Shown here: one piece after another, positions 63,245-64,000 of the stretch
Position numbering within the stretch: position 1 is the first letter of the stretch
Layout of the letters: each line of letters opens with the position of its first letter
Assembly (NCBI RefSeq): GCF_052857255.1
Contig: NC_135500.1
Span: 53,841,272-53,905,271 of the forward strand
Source: Amblyomma americanum
Lineage: Eukaryota; Arthropoda; Arachnida; Ixodida; Ixodidae
DNA: 64,000 nucleotides
Direction of reading: 5' to 3'
The notes under the pieces: generated by a model
Seen by the model: only the letters and a program-made list of their open reading frames with translations
Database searches by the model: none
What the model was told of the DNA's origin: nothing
Program-made: the position numbers and the translations under genes

Positions 63245-63883
63245 ATGCTTGCAAGTCTCAAGACTGTAAGACTGACTGATTGAATGTGGATTGGTCACAG
63301 GTGATAGCATTCACAATAAGAGCAGCACTTCTTAGGTGCTCAATGCACTGCAGTACCAGCTTTGCTATATTCCTCCTGGTGTATCACCAGAGGTACAGAA
63401 AGTCCACACAATCTGTGACCTGCCACAAGGAAAGGCCGGAACATGATCTGCATTTTTCTTTTTATCTCCTGGTCTTGTTTGCTCGGAGAAGTTCACCTTG
63501 CCCAAGAGTGCCATGTCCGACTCTCTTATGTGAACGCTTCTCGCAGACATCTCAACCAACATTAACACGTCTACAACAAAAACTTTTAACTAGTTCTGAA
63601 CTGTAAGACTCTCATTATATCTTAAGAATCACACGTGTCAAGCGAAATTTCACCAAATGTTACCTCGACGCTCTCTGTCTGGAACTGCTTGTATTTTTTC
63701 TTTCAGGACAATGAATAAATTTGCGTCAAAGCCAAAATCAGCCTTCAGGTTCCGCATGTAGCCATAGATTGTGCGAGGATTTGGCAAATGAAGATGCTGG
63801 TTCTCGTGAAGGAACGTGTACACGGCATTGGACTTTATCTTGAGAAGGAGACAGTCATACAGCCACTGTCCTTGTTGTAACAA
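63245..63883 (-). pseudogene. THAP9/P-element-like transposase, two exons
   Basis: The upstream exon (about 63871-63664) encodes Lys-Ser-Asn-Ala-Val-Tyr-Thr-Phe-Leu, Leu-Pro-Asn-Pro-Arg-Thr-Ile-Tyr-Gly-Tyr and Phe-Gly-Phe-Asp-Ala-Asn-Leu-Phe, as in P-element-like transposases. Donor GTAACA at 63663, acceptor GTTGTAG ending at 63571, intron 93 bp, phase 1. The next exon (63570-63245) reads Val-Leu-Met-Leu-Val-Glu-Met-Ser-Ala-Arg, where the family has D-E-M. It continues Gly-Lys-Val-Asn-Phe-Ser-Glu-Gln-Thr-Arg-Pro-Gly-Asp and, after a one-base shift at 63370, Cys-Ile-Glu-His-Leu and Ile-Thr-Cys-Asp, a second acidic site. The first Asp appears lost and a stop follows at 63270, so it is probably a pseudogene. 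More 5' exons would lie beyond 64000. Confidence 0.7.
63571..63663 (-). other. Intron of the P-like transposase
   Basis: 93 bp, GTAACATTTG...GTTGTAG. Its removal joins Arg-Arg-Asp-Val-Leu in frame. Confidence 0.65.
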
Positions 63884-64000
63884 ACGAAAAAAGAAAGCAA
63901 ATTTTCACTCACAAACATATTCAAGAGACTTAACACTTGAAATGTATTACACCATAGGAATCCTGGAACACCAGCCTGTATACTCATTTACAGACATGAC
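63884..64000. other. Intron or flank of the P-like gene
   Basis: The - strand pyrimidine tract (TTTGCTTTCTTTTTTCG) just upstream of the exon is a plausible splice acceptor region. Confidence 0.4.

Noticed and set aside
1..64000. CRISPR array, bacterial operon or phage
   Set aside because: No regular repeat-spacer pattern, no prokaryotic genes, and eukaryotic introns and retroelements throughout.

Overview
This window looks like tick chromosomal DNA (Ixodida, probably metastriate). The basis is a tRNA-derived SINE of the Ruka type, present in at least four copies, and LINE, Gypsy and Penelope families of a kind I recall from tick genomes. I could not run a database search, so the organism is an inference. 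Coding traces are carried on both strands, short GT-AG introns occur, and I see no operons, ribosome binding sites or prokaryotic genes. No intact host gene can be supported. Almost everything recognisable is a transposable element, and many are nested in each other.

Layout. 190-8690: a RNase H-bearing I-group LINE (LINE-1A, + strand), split by an LTR retrotransposon on the - strand (2836-7014, gag plus protease only) and by a SINE. 8691-14640: short repeats, a foldback element, SINEs, LINE 5' UTR pieces, one exon-like open stretch (11213-11427) and a solo LTR of the same LTR family. 14680-18725: a second RNase H-bearing LINE (LINE-2, - strand), split by a 2.7 kb element with terminal inverted repeats that itself carries a palindrome, 175-bp repeats and another inverted-repeat element. 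18740-20510: LINE-1 copy C. 20511-24271: a Mag-like Gypsy element (- strand). 24272-30467: the fullest LINE-1 copy (B), with an 82-bp duplication in ORF1 and a Harbinger-like MITE in ORF2. 30587-32704: a nearly intact piggyBac transposon (- strand). 33115-34680: a LINE-1 scrap and a Penelope-like element with its GIY-YIG domain. 35686-36403: tandem repeats and a palindromised SINE.

37441-43730 is 6.3 kb of AT-rich DNA with almost nothing readable. 43737-45765: a SINE and a decayed transposase resembling animal CACTA/EnSpm-type proteins. 46265-54578: a CR1-like LINE (LINE-3) that received a complete 5.66 kb I-group LINE (LINE-4, 47230-52886), bounded by a 17-bp target-site duplication. 54600-58744: a hAT-type scrap, a second Gypsy pol (+ strand) and a BED zinc-finger exon. 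59686-60723: an element with inverted repeats. 63245-63883: two exons of a THAP9/P-element-like transposase separated by a 93-bp intron.

The genes do not form a pathway. They give a relative history: LINE-1A came before the LTR element and the SINE; LINE-2 before the 2.7 kb element, which came before its own insert; LINE-3 before LINE-4; LINE-1B before its MITE. The most useful leads are the 2.7 kb element, whose removal restores the host LINE reading frame with no target duplication, the piggyBac copy with only homopolymer frameshifts, and the cleanly bounded LINE-4.
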